This document shows, piece after piece, positions 35,709 to 44,393 of a stretch of DNA of 64,000 nucleotides. The notes under the pieces are model-generated. The model saw nothing but the letters and a program-made list of their open reading frames with translations. It made no database searches and was not told where the DNA came from. The DNA is taken from the NCBI GenBank assembly GCA_903833215.1, contig CAILEM010000160.1, positions 62,001 through 126,000 of the forward strand, given 5' to 3'. This stretch comes from an uncultured Armatimonadota bacterium. Its GTDB lineage: Bacteria; Armatimonadota; Fimbriimonadia; Fimbriimonadales; Fimbriimonadaceae. A program made the position numbers and the translations under genes. Numbering within the stretch: position 1 is the first letter of the stretch; every line of letters begins with the position of its first letter.

Positions 35709-36155
35709 CTATTTGCCCCGAGACTCTGAAATATCTGCGACGAGACTTACATATTCGTGAATGCTAAGGGCGCGGGCTTTTACGATTTGGCTCTTATCGC
35801 CAAGCTTCATGGTTGAGTACATGGTTCCCGATGCGTGAGCGTATTCGGAGTCTAGGAACCCAAACTCGCTGTCTCGAAAGGCTATCCAGGCCCTTTGGGC
35901 GACGACCAACTTCTTCCGCGTCTCAGCGGATACGGCTGAAGTGAGCTTCTTGTAGTCTCGGTTCATCTGGGCATCCCACGCTGCGGTCGCCTTCTCCGTG
36001 CAAGCATTCATTCCAGCGGTAGAAGGGTGCTTGTCGATGCACTGGGACAAAGCGAGATCAATCGGATGTTGCTCAGATTTTTGAATGCCAGGTGACTTGG
36101 CAACGCAGACGAATAAAGCGACTATAACAACAGATAATATATTATGGTTGGCCAT
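35709..36155 (-). CDS. LprI-like (DUF1311) periplasmic protein
   Basis: A 148-aa exported protein with a signal peptide (ILSVVIVALFVCVAKS). The DUF1311/LprI pattern is clear: CIDKHPSTAGMNACTEKATA, DAQMNRDYKKL, and AQRAWIAFRDSE. Family members inhibit lysozyme or are of unknown periplasmic function. It stands alone, downstream of the ATPase operon on the same strand. Confidence 0.8.
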   Translation of the reverse strand: MANHNILSVVIVALFVCVAKSPGIQKSEQHPIDLALSQCIDKHPSTAGMNACTEKATAAWDAQMNRDYKKLTSAVSAETRKKLVVAQRAWIAFRDSEFGFLDSEYAHASGTMYSTMKLGDKSQIVKARALSIHEYVSLVADISESRGK

Positions 36156-36226
36156 GTGAACCTCAGTGGGAGGTTAGTGCTCCCACCAAGAATAGATTAT
36201 CATGCCGCGCTCACCAGAGGATGAAC

Positions 36227-38902
36227 CTACTTCCCAGTTAGCCCACGTAAGCGGAATGACTTTATGATCTCCAGAGTGACCAGGGGTATCGCACCGACGA
36301 ACAAAAGCCCAGCAACGGTAACTGGAGGCAGGTATGACACATTGAGAAGGAGTCCTACGGCTTGGTTTTGTAGACTCAAGACTTGGATGCCGCACGAGAT
36401 CACAACCACCAAGACTAAGTTGAGATTCGAGAGTGGGTTGATACGCCAGATTGGCTTTGTCTCGCTGCGTCCACCCAGAGACCGTAGGAGTTCGGCGAAC
36501 ACCAGAACCGTGAAGGCCGATGTTCGAGCTGTTTCGGCGGTTCCCACCCTCAGCGCTTCTAGGTAAACAGCGAACGCCACCCCTGCCGTTAAGAATCCAG
36601 TCAGCAGCATCGTGTGAATGAAGACCGGATTCGCTATCCGCTCCGAGGGTGGCCGAGGTAATCGGTGCATCACATCGGGATCGATTGAGTCGGTTGCGAG
36701 GCACAGTGCGGGCAATCCGTCTGTGACGAGATTGATCCACAGAAGATGGATAGGCAGCAGTGGCATCGGCAAGCCAATGACAACACATGTGGTCATCAAC
36801 AGCAATTCACCAATATTGCCAGCAAGAAGATATTCCAGGGTCTTGCGGATGTTGTCGTAGATCCCTCTTCCCTCTTCGACCGCCGCGACGATCGTGGCAA
36901 AGTTATCGTCGGTAATGATCATGTCCGCCGCCTGCTTAGTAACTTCTGTGCCGGACTTGCCCATCGCGATACCGATATCGGCCCCGGTGATCGCAGGGGC
37001 ATCGTTCACACCATCGCCGGTCATTGCAACAACCGATCTGTCCTCCCTTAGAGCCCGGACAATTCGTAATTTGTGCTCGGCAGTAACTCGGGCGTAAACC
37101 GTGACTTCGTGGGCGTGCAGTCGCAACTCTTCGTCGGATTGCTTCTCAATTTCTGCACCGGTGACTGTGGTTCCTGAAGTGATTCCCAACTCATGCGCGA
37201 TGGCAGCCGCAGTGTGAGGATGGTCGCCTGTAATCATGATCACCCTAATTCCGGCACGTGCGCACGTTGCGATCGCAGACTTCGCTTCCGATCGAGGTGG
37301 ATCGTACATCCCCGTCAACCCGACAAACACGAGATCGTGTTCGACAGAATCAGCACTGACTTCGAGGGGCGTTCCCGGGTCAAGGTCTCGATAGGCCGAT
37401 CCAAGCACACGCAGGGCCTGCTTCGCCAGTTTTGAGGTTTGCCCTAATATCCGTTCTCTGTCCTCAGGCATGAGTGGACGGATGCCAGCACTGGTGTGGA
37501 TGTGGGTGCATTGCTTGAGCAGAGTGCCAGGAGCACCATTGATAAAGGCACGGAGCCCTGCTTTGGAGATGTGTCGGATAACTGTACTTCGCTTGCGGTC
37601 CGAGTCGAACGGAAATTCCAGGAGCTTTGGAAAGTCACTTTCGATACGCTGCCGATCTACACCTGCCTTCAATCCAAACGTCAGTAGGGCACCTTCGGTA
37701 GGGTCGCCTTCGGTTTTCCAGGCACCGTCGCTGTGAACCAGGTTGGCATTGTTGCAAGCCAAGACGATGGTCGCGAGTTCCAGGAGGGGCAAGTCGTCCT
37801 GGACTTTCGCTCTTGTGTCGACACGGCTAACTTCACCCTCCGGTCCGTAGCCTTCACCGGTTACATCGTATTGAATGTCATCAACGTAAGCCGCACGTAC
37901 TGTCATTTGCCCAACCGTGAGCGTCCCCGTCTTGTCAGTACAAATCACGCTGGTGGAGCCCAACGTTTCGACTGCGGCCAGTTTTCGAACGAGGGCGTGG
38001 CGTTTGGCCATCCTTGCCACTCCAAGCGAAAGAGCAACCGTCACGACCGCAGGCAACCCCTCGGGAACCGCAGCCACCGCGAGGCTGATGGACGTCATGA
38101 GCATTTCCACCGGCTTCTCTCCGCGATAGACTCCGAGTACGAACAGCAGGCCGACGATGCCCAATGCCGCTCCGACGAGGACGCGTCCCACCGAATCCAG
38201 TTTTCGCTGAAGAGGGGTGCCTTCGTCTTTGGCAGCGGTTTTGATGAGCCCAGCGATATGCCCTAACTCGGTTGCCATGCCGGTGGACACGACAACCGCC
38301 TCACCTTTCCCGACCGCAATGCTAGTCCCCATGAAAACGATATTCTCTCGGTCACCCAGGGCAGTACCCGCGTGCAAAATGGTCTTGGCTCGCTTCACCA
38401 CCAGATCGGATTCTCCAGTGAGCGTGGCTTCCATACACGAGAGCGAAGCCGCCTGCAGTAGGCGGGCGTCTGCCGCAACGATGTCTCCCGCTTCCAGCAC
38501 GAGGATGTCGCCAGTGACGATTTTGGCGGCAGGAACCAAAGTGGTTTCGCTGCCTCGCAATACTTTTGCCATCGGTGCCGTCATCTTTTGCAACGCGGTG
38601 ATTGATTTTTCTGCGTTGTACTCCTGATAGAACCCGATAGCGGCGTTTAGGACGATGATCAGAAAGATGGCGATTGCATCCAACTTCTCCCCGAGCACAA
38701 GCGAGACGATGCCCGCCGCGATCAGAATCCAGATGATCACGCTCCTAAACTGGCTCCAAACGATCTGCAACCAGTTTCCACGTTCGGCTTCCGATTGAGT
38801 AAGCCCCTTCGGTGACGAATCTACCGACACCAATGCCTGTTCAATCGACTTGGAATGCCAGCATTCGGCCTTTGCAGGGTTGGCTTCTGAGGTTCGCCTC
38901 AT
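36227..38902 (-). CDS. SERCA-like calcium-transporting P-type ATPase
   Basis: P2A-type ATPase of 891 aa that should pump Ca2+ out of the cytoplasm. The actuator has TLTGES. D323 in CTDKTGTLT is phosphorylated, and TGDGVNDAPA is the hinge. The ion-site motifs of the SERCA class are kept: PEGLPA in M4, GNIGELL in M5 and WINLVTDGLPA in M6. The N-terminal cytoplasmic stretch is short. It starts 16 bp downstream of the P1B ATPase stop and is likely its operon mate; the shared message may begin at the ExoD-like gene. Confidence 0.9.
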   Translation of the reverse strand: MRRTSEANPAKAECWHSKSIEQALVSVDSSPKGLTQSEAERGNWLQIVWSQFRSVIIWILIAAGIVSLVLGEKLDAIAIFLIIVLNAAIGFYQEYNAEKSITALQKMTAPMAKVLRGSETTLVPAAKIVTGDILVLEAGDIVAADARLLQAASLSCMEATLTGESDLVVKRAKTILHAGTALGDRENIVFMGTSIAVGKGEAVVVSTGMATELGHIAGLIKTAAKDEGTPLQRKLDSVGRVLVGAALGIVGLLFVLGVYRGEKPVEMLMTSISLAVAAVPEGLPAVVTVALSLGVARMAKRHALVRKLAAVETLGSTSVICTDKTGTLTVGQMTVRAAYVDDIQYDVTGEGYGPEGEVSRVDTRAKVQDDLPLLELATIVLACNNANLVHSDGAWKTEGDPTEGALLTFGLKAGVDRQRIESDFPKLLEFPFDSDRKRSTVIRHISKAGLRAFINGAPGTLLKQCTHIHTSAGIRPLMPEDRERILGQTSKLAKQALRVLGSAYRDLDPGTPLEVSADSVEHDLVFVGLTGMYDPPRSEAKSAIATCARAGIRVIMITGDHPHTAAAIAHELGITSGTTVTGAEIEKQSDEELRLHAHEVTVYARVTAEHKLRIVRALREDRSVVAMTGDGVNDAPAITGADIGIAMGKSGTEVTKQAADMIITDDNFATIVAAVEEGRGIYDNIRKTLEYLLAGNIGELLLMTTCVVIGLPMPLLPIHLLWINLVTDGLPALCLATDSIDPDVMHRLPRPPSERIANPVFIHTMLLTGFLTAGVAFAVYLEALRVGTAETARTSAFTVLVFAELLRSLGGRSETKPIWRINPLSNLNLVLVVVISCGIQVLSLQNQAVGLLLNVSYLPPVTVAGLLFVGAIPLVTLEIIKSFRLRGLTGK

Positions 38903-38917
38903 GATGCGAGTGCCGAA

Positions 38918-40867
38918 CTAGAAATCGTGCATCACCTTGGGTGGAAAGGCGGCTCGGAGGGCGTTAAGCACGGCGAGGACGTCGATGACTTCTTGCGTGA
39001 TGGCACCGTTTACGGGGCTCAAATATCCTGCTGCCGCGAAACCCATGCCTACGATGCTGAATACCATCCCTCCGACCGCACTCTGAAGGGCAATGACTCG
39101 CATACGCCGGCTGACATGAAGGAATTCATCCACTTTGCTGAGGTCGTTATCCATCACGACAACACCTGCCGCTTCTGCGGTTACGTCGCTGTTTTGCCCG
39201 ATTGCCATGCCGACGGTGGCGGCCATCATCGCGGGGGCGTCGTTGATACCGTCGCCGATGTACAGCGTCTTAGCTGCTGCAGTCTCCTTGCGGACGATGG
39301 CGAGTTTCTCCTCTGGGCTCTTCTCAGCGTAGATTTCCTTGATGCCGACCTGATCCGCGAGATACCGCACTTCAGATTCCCGGTCTCCCGAGATGATCAT
39401 CATTCGGCCAAATCGATGGTTCGGACCCAGATGGCGCACGAACGAGCGGCTATCGGCTCGGGGTGCATCCCTAAAATGCAGAGCGCCCGCGTACTTCTTA
39501 TCGATTGCTACCACGCATTCCAATCCACCACCTATGGGCGGGAGGTTTTCTATCCCTGGGGTCTTTTGGGACTCAAGTTTGCCCCGACTCGTGATCTGGA
39601 CATGATGACCGCTGACGGACCCTACTAGACCCTGACTAGGACGTTCGCTAACTTCGGTCGCCTCGGGCAGTTCGAGCGAGTCCTTCTTCGCCGCATTGAG
39701 GATGGCGCGAGCGAGGGGATGTTTTGAGTAGCGCTCAAGGCTTGCGACAAGAGTCAACAACTCTGGCTGCTGAAATCCGGGGGCAACGAGTTGGTCGGTG
39801 AGGGTTGGTTCGCCGTAGGTCAGGGTGCCCGTCTTATCGAAGATCGCGGTGCGACACTCGCCGACCTGCTCAAGCACGACCGGGCTCTTGACGATAATTG
39901 CACGTCGAGCACAAAGGGAAATCGACCCAATGATCGCGATGGGAATGGCGAGGAGTAGCGGACAGGGGGTGGCGATCACGAGAACAGCCAAGAATCGTAT
40001 GGGGTCGCCACTGTAAGTCCATGCTCCCGCAGCAACAGTCAGAGCGATCGGAGTGTAAATCGTCCCTAACTGGTCGCCCAACCGACGAAGTTGGGGCCGC
40101 TTGGATTCTGACTCTCGCATGACCTCCATGATCTTTGCGTAGCGGGAGTCGGCTGCCTTCAAGGTAGTACGAATTGTCAAGGCGCCTTCACCATTCACGG
40201 CACCGGATATCACCAACGAACCGCGTGTCTTGGTGATTTTGAATGGCTCGCCGGTCAGATATGATTCGTCCATCACACCGTGTCCTTCGATGACTTCACC
40301 ATCGGCAGGGCAAATCTCGTGGGGATAAATGATGAGGGTGTCGCCAACCGCGATGTCTGCCAGGGCCACATCCACAACTTCTGAACCACGTTTGCCGTGG
40401 GCAACCGATGGCATGCGCTTTGCCAATGCCGCGAGTACCGAAGACGCACTGCGGAGAGCGTAGTTTTCTAGAGCTTCGCCTCCGGCCAGCATCAGAACGA
40501 TGATGGAGCCCGCCAAATACTGGCCGAGCATTACCGACGTTACGATGGAAATTCCGCCAAGGAGGTCCGTTCCAAAATCCCGTTTCAGAAGCTTCCGCAG
40601 GAGGTCCACAAGAAGCGGGATGCCCCCTACTGCGAGCGTAACGAACAACGGTATTTCGTACGTCGCCTGCGTACTGTGCACCGCGTAACGAAGAATAAGA
40701 TGCACGACGATCGCGACGATCGACAACGCAGCACTCATCGTGCTCTTACGCCGCCAAAGCATGGCTGGCGAATACCAAGGCAGATTGGGTTTATCTTCAG
40801 AAGCAGTGGCTGCCGCAGGAGCCTTCGGGAGGCTACTCACGGATGGAACTGGGAGGGTTGTTTTCAT
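38918..40867 (-). CDS. Heavy-metal-type P1B ATPase with a TPC motif
   Basis: A 649-aa metal-pumping ATPase. It lacks any N-terminal HMA metal-binding domain. The transmembrane metal site reads TPCPLLLA (C302) rather than CPC or SPC, which matches the less-studied P1B-5-like group; substrate could be Ni, Fe or Co. SYLTGEP, IFDKTGTLT (D344), YSKHPLA (the His-Pro of P1B enzymes) and GDGINDAPA are all present. It lies 21 bp after the ExoD-like gene and 16 bp before the SERCA-like gene on the same strand. Confidence 0.88.
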   Translation of the reverse strand: MKTTLPVPSVSSLPKAPAAATASEDKPNLPWYSPAMLWRRKSTMSAALSIVAIVVHLILRYAVHSTQATYEIPLFVTLAVGGIPLLVDLLRKLLKRDFGTDLLGGISIVTSVMLGQYLAGSIIVLMLAGGEALENYALRSASSVLAALAKRMPSVAHGKRGSEVVDVALADIAVGDTLIIYPHEICPADGEVIEGHGVMDESYLTGEPFKITKTRGSLVISGAVNGEGALTIRTTLKAADSRYAKIMEVMRESESKRPQLRRLGDQLGTIYTPIALTVAAGAWTYSGDPIRFLAVLVIATPCPLLLAIPIAIIGSISLCARRAIIVKSPVVLEQVGECRTAIFDKTGTLTYGEPTLTDQLVAPGFQQPELLTLVASLERYSKHPLARAILNAAKKDSLELPEATEVSERPSQGLVGSVSGHHVQITSRGKLESQKTPGIENLPPIGGGLECVVAIDKKYAGALHFRDAPRADSRSFVRHLGPNHRFGRMMIISGDRESEVRYLADQVGIKEIYAEKSPEEKLAIVRKETAAAKTLYIGDGINDAPAMMAATVGMAIGQNSDVTAEAAGVVVMDNDLSKVDEFLHVSRRMRVIALQSAVGGMVFSIVGMGFAAAGYLSPVNGAITQEVIDVLAVLNALRAAFPPKVMHDF

Positions 40868-40888
40868 TGTAATGCCGACCTATCGACT

Positions 40889-41485
40889 TCAGCCAAATCT
40901 GTTCAGGGCATGCATCAGCAGGCCTGGACTCGCTGCGACAGCGACCAGCAGTCCGAGGCAAACGATGTAGCCAGCAACGACGAAGACGCCGTCACGATTT
41001 GCTAAGCCCAATGCCATCAACATAATGCCAAGAGCTGGGATGGTATTGAGGAATGGGAGTGGGAGCACCAGAATGACCCCCGAGGTAATTGTTAGCAGGG
41101 CGACTCCCGCGGAACCAATTCGTCCGGTGCAGAAGGGCCACCTCGGTCGCGTGACCCGCTCGATACGCTTTGCCCACCGAAGCCCGTGCAAACGGAGCAG
41201 AATCGAAGCCTTCTCTGAAAAGACAAAAGCCCTCAGGCAAGCAGGTAGCCAGGGTTGCTTCATACCGATGGCCATCTGGATGCCAACCAGTACCAGCATG
41301 AGCCCGACAAGGGTCGAGCCAAAGGGAAGAAGCGGGATAAGTGCGGGCAGGGCGACCAAGAAAAGTGCCAGTCCAAATCCAGTATCCGCCGTGGCGGCCA
41401 TGGCTTCTCCCACATGAATCCGAACCGACCCGCGTGGGGTGACAAACAGGTCAGATAGGCGAAACGTCGGTTTGGGAGTCACCAT
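40889..41485 (-). CDS. ExoD-family membrane protein
   Basis: A ~198-aa inner-membrane protein of the ExoD family, linked in rhizobia to exopolysaccharide production and alkaline tolerance. Several hydrophobic segments are seen (FGLALFLVALPALIPLLPFG and VALLTITSGVILVLPLPFLN are typical). The frame is open to a TTG at 41512; I prefer the ATG at 41485, without a strong ribosome-binding site. It probably heads the operon with the two ATPases. Confidence 0.78.
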   Translation of the reverse strand: MVTPKPTFRLSDLFVTPRGSVRIHVGEAMAATADTGFGLALFLVALPALIPLLPFGSTLVGLMLVLVGIQMAIGMKQPWLPACLRAFVFSEKASILLRLHGLRWAKRIERVTRPRWPFCTGRIGSAGVALLTITSGVILVLPLPFLNTIPALGIMLMALGLANRDGVFVVAGYIVCLGLLVAVAASPGLLMHALNRFG

Positions 41486-41729
41486 CAACTCACGCACTGC
41501 TGGTGAGGGCAAGCGATGCCGATCGAGATGGTCTTGTAGGTACGCATAGGATTCGAACGAGCCTCGTTCGTTGGCGCCTCGCCACTCTTGCGAGAACGCA
41601 GGGACCTGACGAAAGGAAGCCCATAAATGTTCCTAAGTGAGGAGACCTCGCGGGAACCTTGCGCCACCGAGTCAGTCCATCTGTTGTGTATGGTCCCAGA
41701 TAGGGCCCTAATGACACGAAGAAGGAACT

Positions 41730-42602
41730 ATGAAGACGCTCATTGGAATCGATGAAGAAGGAAAGTACAAGGCGGCCATGGACCTCTGTATGGCTCTGGA
41801 TTTTTCAGACCAGCACATCCTCCTTGCACATGCCATACAGCCACCGACCTTCCTGGTGCCCATATTTGCTCCGACGGATATCGTCATGTCCTCACTGCAA
41901 TCAGGTCTTGAGGCGCAGGGCGACAGACTCGTTGAGAAGGCACGAAGCCACATTGATCTCGCAATGCCGTGCGAGACGGCGGTTGTCGTCGGCACCCCGG
42001 TTGAGCACCTTTTGGGGTTGGCCGTCGAGAAGAAGGTCGATCTGTTTGCGTTGGGCGCGGGGCATAGAAGTGGCGCGAGCTACTACTTCGGGAGTGTCTG
42101 CCGTGGAATAGCGGTGGGAGCGGAGCAGTCGTTTCTTGTCGCGAAAGGGAAGGTCAAGACCAACAAGAAGCTGAGCGCGATCTTTGCGACCGATCACTCG
42201 GAGTACTCAAACAAATGCTTGGAGAAATTCTGCTCTTGGGCTCCCAAAGGTATCGATACCATCCATGTCGTGACGGCCTACGATCCGGGTGGGGCGGCCC
42301 TAGACCTTCTTAAGAGCAAGATTGAGATTGATATCGACCTTGAAAAGGTTATCCGCACTGAAGTCGAAGCGCTTTGCGCCAACTCAGTGGCGCGACTCGA
42401 ATCTGCTGGTTACAACGCCGATTACCTGGTTTATGAGGGACATCCAAACGATGCCCTCCACGAAGCGATGGAAACCTGCGATGCCGATCTCCTCATTCTC
42501 GGTGCCCGTGGTCACGGGTTCGTCGAGCAGGTGTTGATCGGAAGCATCTCGCTTCATCAGATCTCCCGAGAAAGCTATTCGGTGCTTGTCATGCGGGTCT
42601 GA
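41730..42602 (+). CDS. Tandem universal stress protein (UspA x2)
   Basis: A 290-aa protein with two UspA domains (about 1-145 and 150-290). The C-terminal domain has an intact ATP-binding loop, GARGHGFVEQVLIGSIS (G2xG9xG-S type). The first domain has a degraded equivalent (LGAGHRSGASYYFGSVCRG). AGAAGGA precedes the ATG. Such proteins bind ATP under stress. It is divergent from the ExoD/ATPase operon. Confidence 0.9.
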   Translation: MKTLIGIDEEGKYKAAMDLCMALDFSDQHILLAHAIQPPTFLVPIFAPTDIVMSSLQSGLEAQGDRLVEKARSHIDLAMPCETAVVVGTPVEHLLGLAVEKKVDLFALGAGHRSGASYYFGSVCRGIAVGAEQSFLVAKGKVKTNKKLSAIFATDHSEYSNKCLEKFCSWAPKGIDTIHVVTAYDPGGAALDLLKSKIEIDIDLEKVIRTEVEALCANSVARLESAGYNADYLVYEGHPNDALHEAMETCDADLLILGARGHGFVEQVLIGSISLHQISRESYSVLVMRV

Positions 42603-42902
42603 GCTTTTGCCAGTGCCATTAGCCAGCCTTCGACCATTAGCAGAAGCACAATTCATTTGCCCATGGGATTCTCCTTCTAGGTCCGGAGAGGCGTCGATGT
42701 ACTTTCCTGGGGAGCGATGACTTTCATCTCAATGCAGCACCAAGTTTACTGGCGCGGGACGAGATTCATGGACAAATCTAAGGTGATTGCGTATCCCCCG
42801 GGCCAGCGATGCCTTTGCAGCAACAGATATTTGGCTTGGTTAACGAGGTTGAACGGCACCTAAGCCAATTCGATCAACCCGCATGTTGCCGGCTCCTCAC
42901 GA
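42603..42902. other. Intergenic region, no gene seen
   Basis: Nothing coding is convincing between the stress protein and the convergent NTF2-like gene. No clear terminator hairpin or repeat is visible. Confidence 0.3.
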
Positions 42903-43346
42903 TCATTTCATTTCGGAGAGCTTATCGACGCTTTTGACGATCTTCCACGTTCCGGCAAACTTCTTCCACGTGTCAACGCCGATCTCGTGAAAATGGCTCG
43001 TCTTGTTGTCCTTCGAAATTAAGACCCACTTGGCATCGTAGGTGATATCGACTTGGTCGCTCTTCTTCGATGCACTGATGACTTTCTCGCCACCCGTGAT
43101 GGTCTTCATTTCGAACAAGGGTTTGAACTCTGCCAACGAGTCCTTACGATTCTTTGTCTTACCGTCGGGCGTTAACCACGTGTAGTTATCTGCAACGAGA
43201 CTTTGAAATTTAGCAAAGTCTTTTGAACGAACCACCTTTGAGAGGTTGTCATATCTGGATTGCCACTCTTGCGAGAGCTTGTCTGCATGCGCAAGTGTCG
43301 AAGCAGCGATAACGAACAAGGCGAGACTACTACTCAACCGGGGCAT
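42903..43346 (-). CDS. Secreted NTF2/SnoaL-like (DUF4440-type) protein
   Basis: A 147-aa exported protein with signal peptide ALFVIAASTLAHA. The mature part has the cone-like NTF2 fold pattern of DUF4440: a helix with YDNLSKVVRSKDFAKFQSLV, then SLAEFKPLF and a terminal WKIVKSVDKL strand. Ligand or enzymatic role is unknown. Single gene. Confidence 0.7.
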   Translation of the reverse strand: MPRLSSSLALFVIAASTLAHADKLSQEWQSRYDNLSKVVRSKDFAKFQSLVADNYTWLTPDGKTKNRKDSLAEFKPLFEMKTITGGEKVISASKKSDQVDITYDAKWVLISKDNKTSHFHEIGVDTWKKFAGTWKIVKSVDKLSEMK

Positions 43347-43468
43347 AGCTGAGAATACCTAGCCCTGAACGGAGTCCTCGGGAATCTGCTTTCGGAACCC
43401 TCCCGGTACTCGGAATCGGTTGCTTTACCATCGGGACAGCCTAGAGTGAGGCCAGGTGCAGCCAAATC

Positions 43469-43993
43469 TCATATCTGCTTTGACATCCGGACGACTGGCA
43501 TTCTTAATCCGTTGCTCGCATCGATCTCTGCTGCTTCGGTTTCTTTGAAGCCAAAGTGGGCATAAAGGGGCACACCCGTTAGGGTCGCTACGAGCGTCAG
43601 CATTTTGAATCCTTCGGACTTCGCGGCGATTTCAGAGGCGCGCATGATCGCTGCGCCGATTCCGCGGCGAGCGAAGTCAGGGTGGACGAAGAATGCTCGA
43701 ATGGACGCAGGTTCACGGCTTGGATCGAGGTATCGACCGCTTCCTTGGTTGCTGCCATAGAGGCGGTCTCGCTTGCTCCAACCTCCGCATCCAACGATTT
43801 TCCCTTCAGCTTCGGCGACGAAAAAGGTTTGGTCTTCAATCAGAAGTTCGTCGACCGCGAAAATCGGGCCAAGTGCCGCCTCAATGAGTTCCGGAGAGTA
43901 ATCGTCTGCCTGCAAGCCGTGGGCCGAAACGGGAATGAGCTCCGCTATGGCAGGAATATCGTTCTTCGTAGCTAAGCGAAGAGTGAAAATCAT
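43469..43993 (-). CDS. GNAT-family N-acetyltransferase
   Basis: A 174-aa acetyl-CoA-dependent transferase. The CoA pyrophosphate loop is VHPDFARRGIGAA (R/Q-x-x-G-x-G/A), and the C-terminal LYAHFGFKETE is typical. The ATG at 43993 directly precedes the first beta strand (FTLRLATKNDIPAI). It lies 13 bp downstream of the winged-helix regulator gene, in one operon with it. Target unknown. Confidence 0.85.
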   Translation of the reverse strand: MIFTLRLATKNDIPAIAELIPVSAHGLQADDYSPELIEAALGPIFAVDELLIEDQTFFVAEAEGKIVGCGGWSKRDRLYGSNQGSGRYLDPSREPASIRAFFVHPDFARRGIGAAIMRASEIAAKSEGFKMLTLVATLTGVPLYAHFGFKETEAAEIDASNGLRMPVVRMSKQI

Positions 43994-44006
43994 TCTCGAA
44001 ATGACC

Positions 44007-44330
44007 CTAAGCGCTATGCGGCAGGCCGAGAGCGATGAGGTCGCCAACGGTTCGGTGCCACTCGACCGGGTGTCGAAGGGGGAGATCTTTATTGATCCGG
44101 TAGCGATTACTTCGCCCCTGCCTCTCACGAACTAAAATGCCTTCGCCTTCTAGGTCGGCAACGATTCTCTGAACTGCCCGTTCTGTGATTCCAACTGAAA
44201 CGGCGACCTCGCGAAGGGTGGCCTCGGGCGAAACGTCGAGGCATATCAGCACATGCGAGTGGTTGGTCAGAAAGGTCCAGGCTGACCTGGTCTGAAGATT
44301 TTTCGTGTTTTCACTAATCGAGCTTGACAT
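44007..44330 (-). CDS. Small winged-helix transcription regulator
   Basis: A 107-aa single-domain winged helix of the MarR/ArsR-like kind: [14 protein letters not shown], then [20 protein letters not shown] as recognition helices, and [16 protein letters not shown] as the wing. It is divergent from dabB. The inverted repeat ACGACA-TACT-TGTCGT is 14 bp upstream of the ATG at 44330, so it probably controls itself, the GNAT gene and perhaps dabBA. Confidence 0.78.
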   Translation of the reverse strand: MSSSISENTKNLQTRSAWTFLTNHSHVLICLDVSPEATLREVAVSVGITERAVQRIVADLEGEGILVRERQGRSNRYRINKDLPLRHPVEWHRTVGDLIALGLPHSA

Positions 44331-44344
44331 GGCGATCATCATAT

Positions 44345-44360
44345 ACGACATACTTGTCGT
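44345..44360. promoter_or_regulatory. Candidate operator between winged-helix gene and dabB
   Basis: ACGACA (44345-44350) and TGTCGT (44355-44360) are perfect arms with a 4-bp spacer, inside the 64-bp divergent gap. The position suits a site for the adjacent regulator. Confidence 0.45.
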
Positions 44361-44393
44361 GATTTATGGTACGCGATACACATTTCGGAATGT

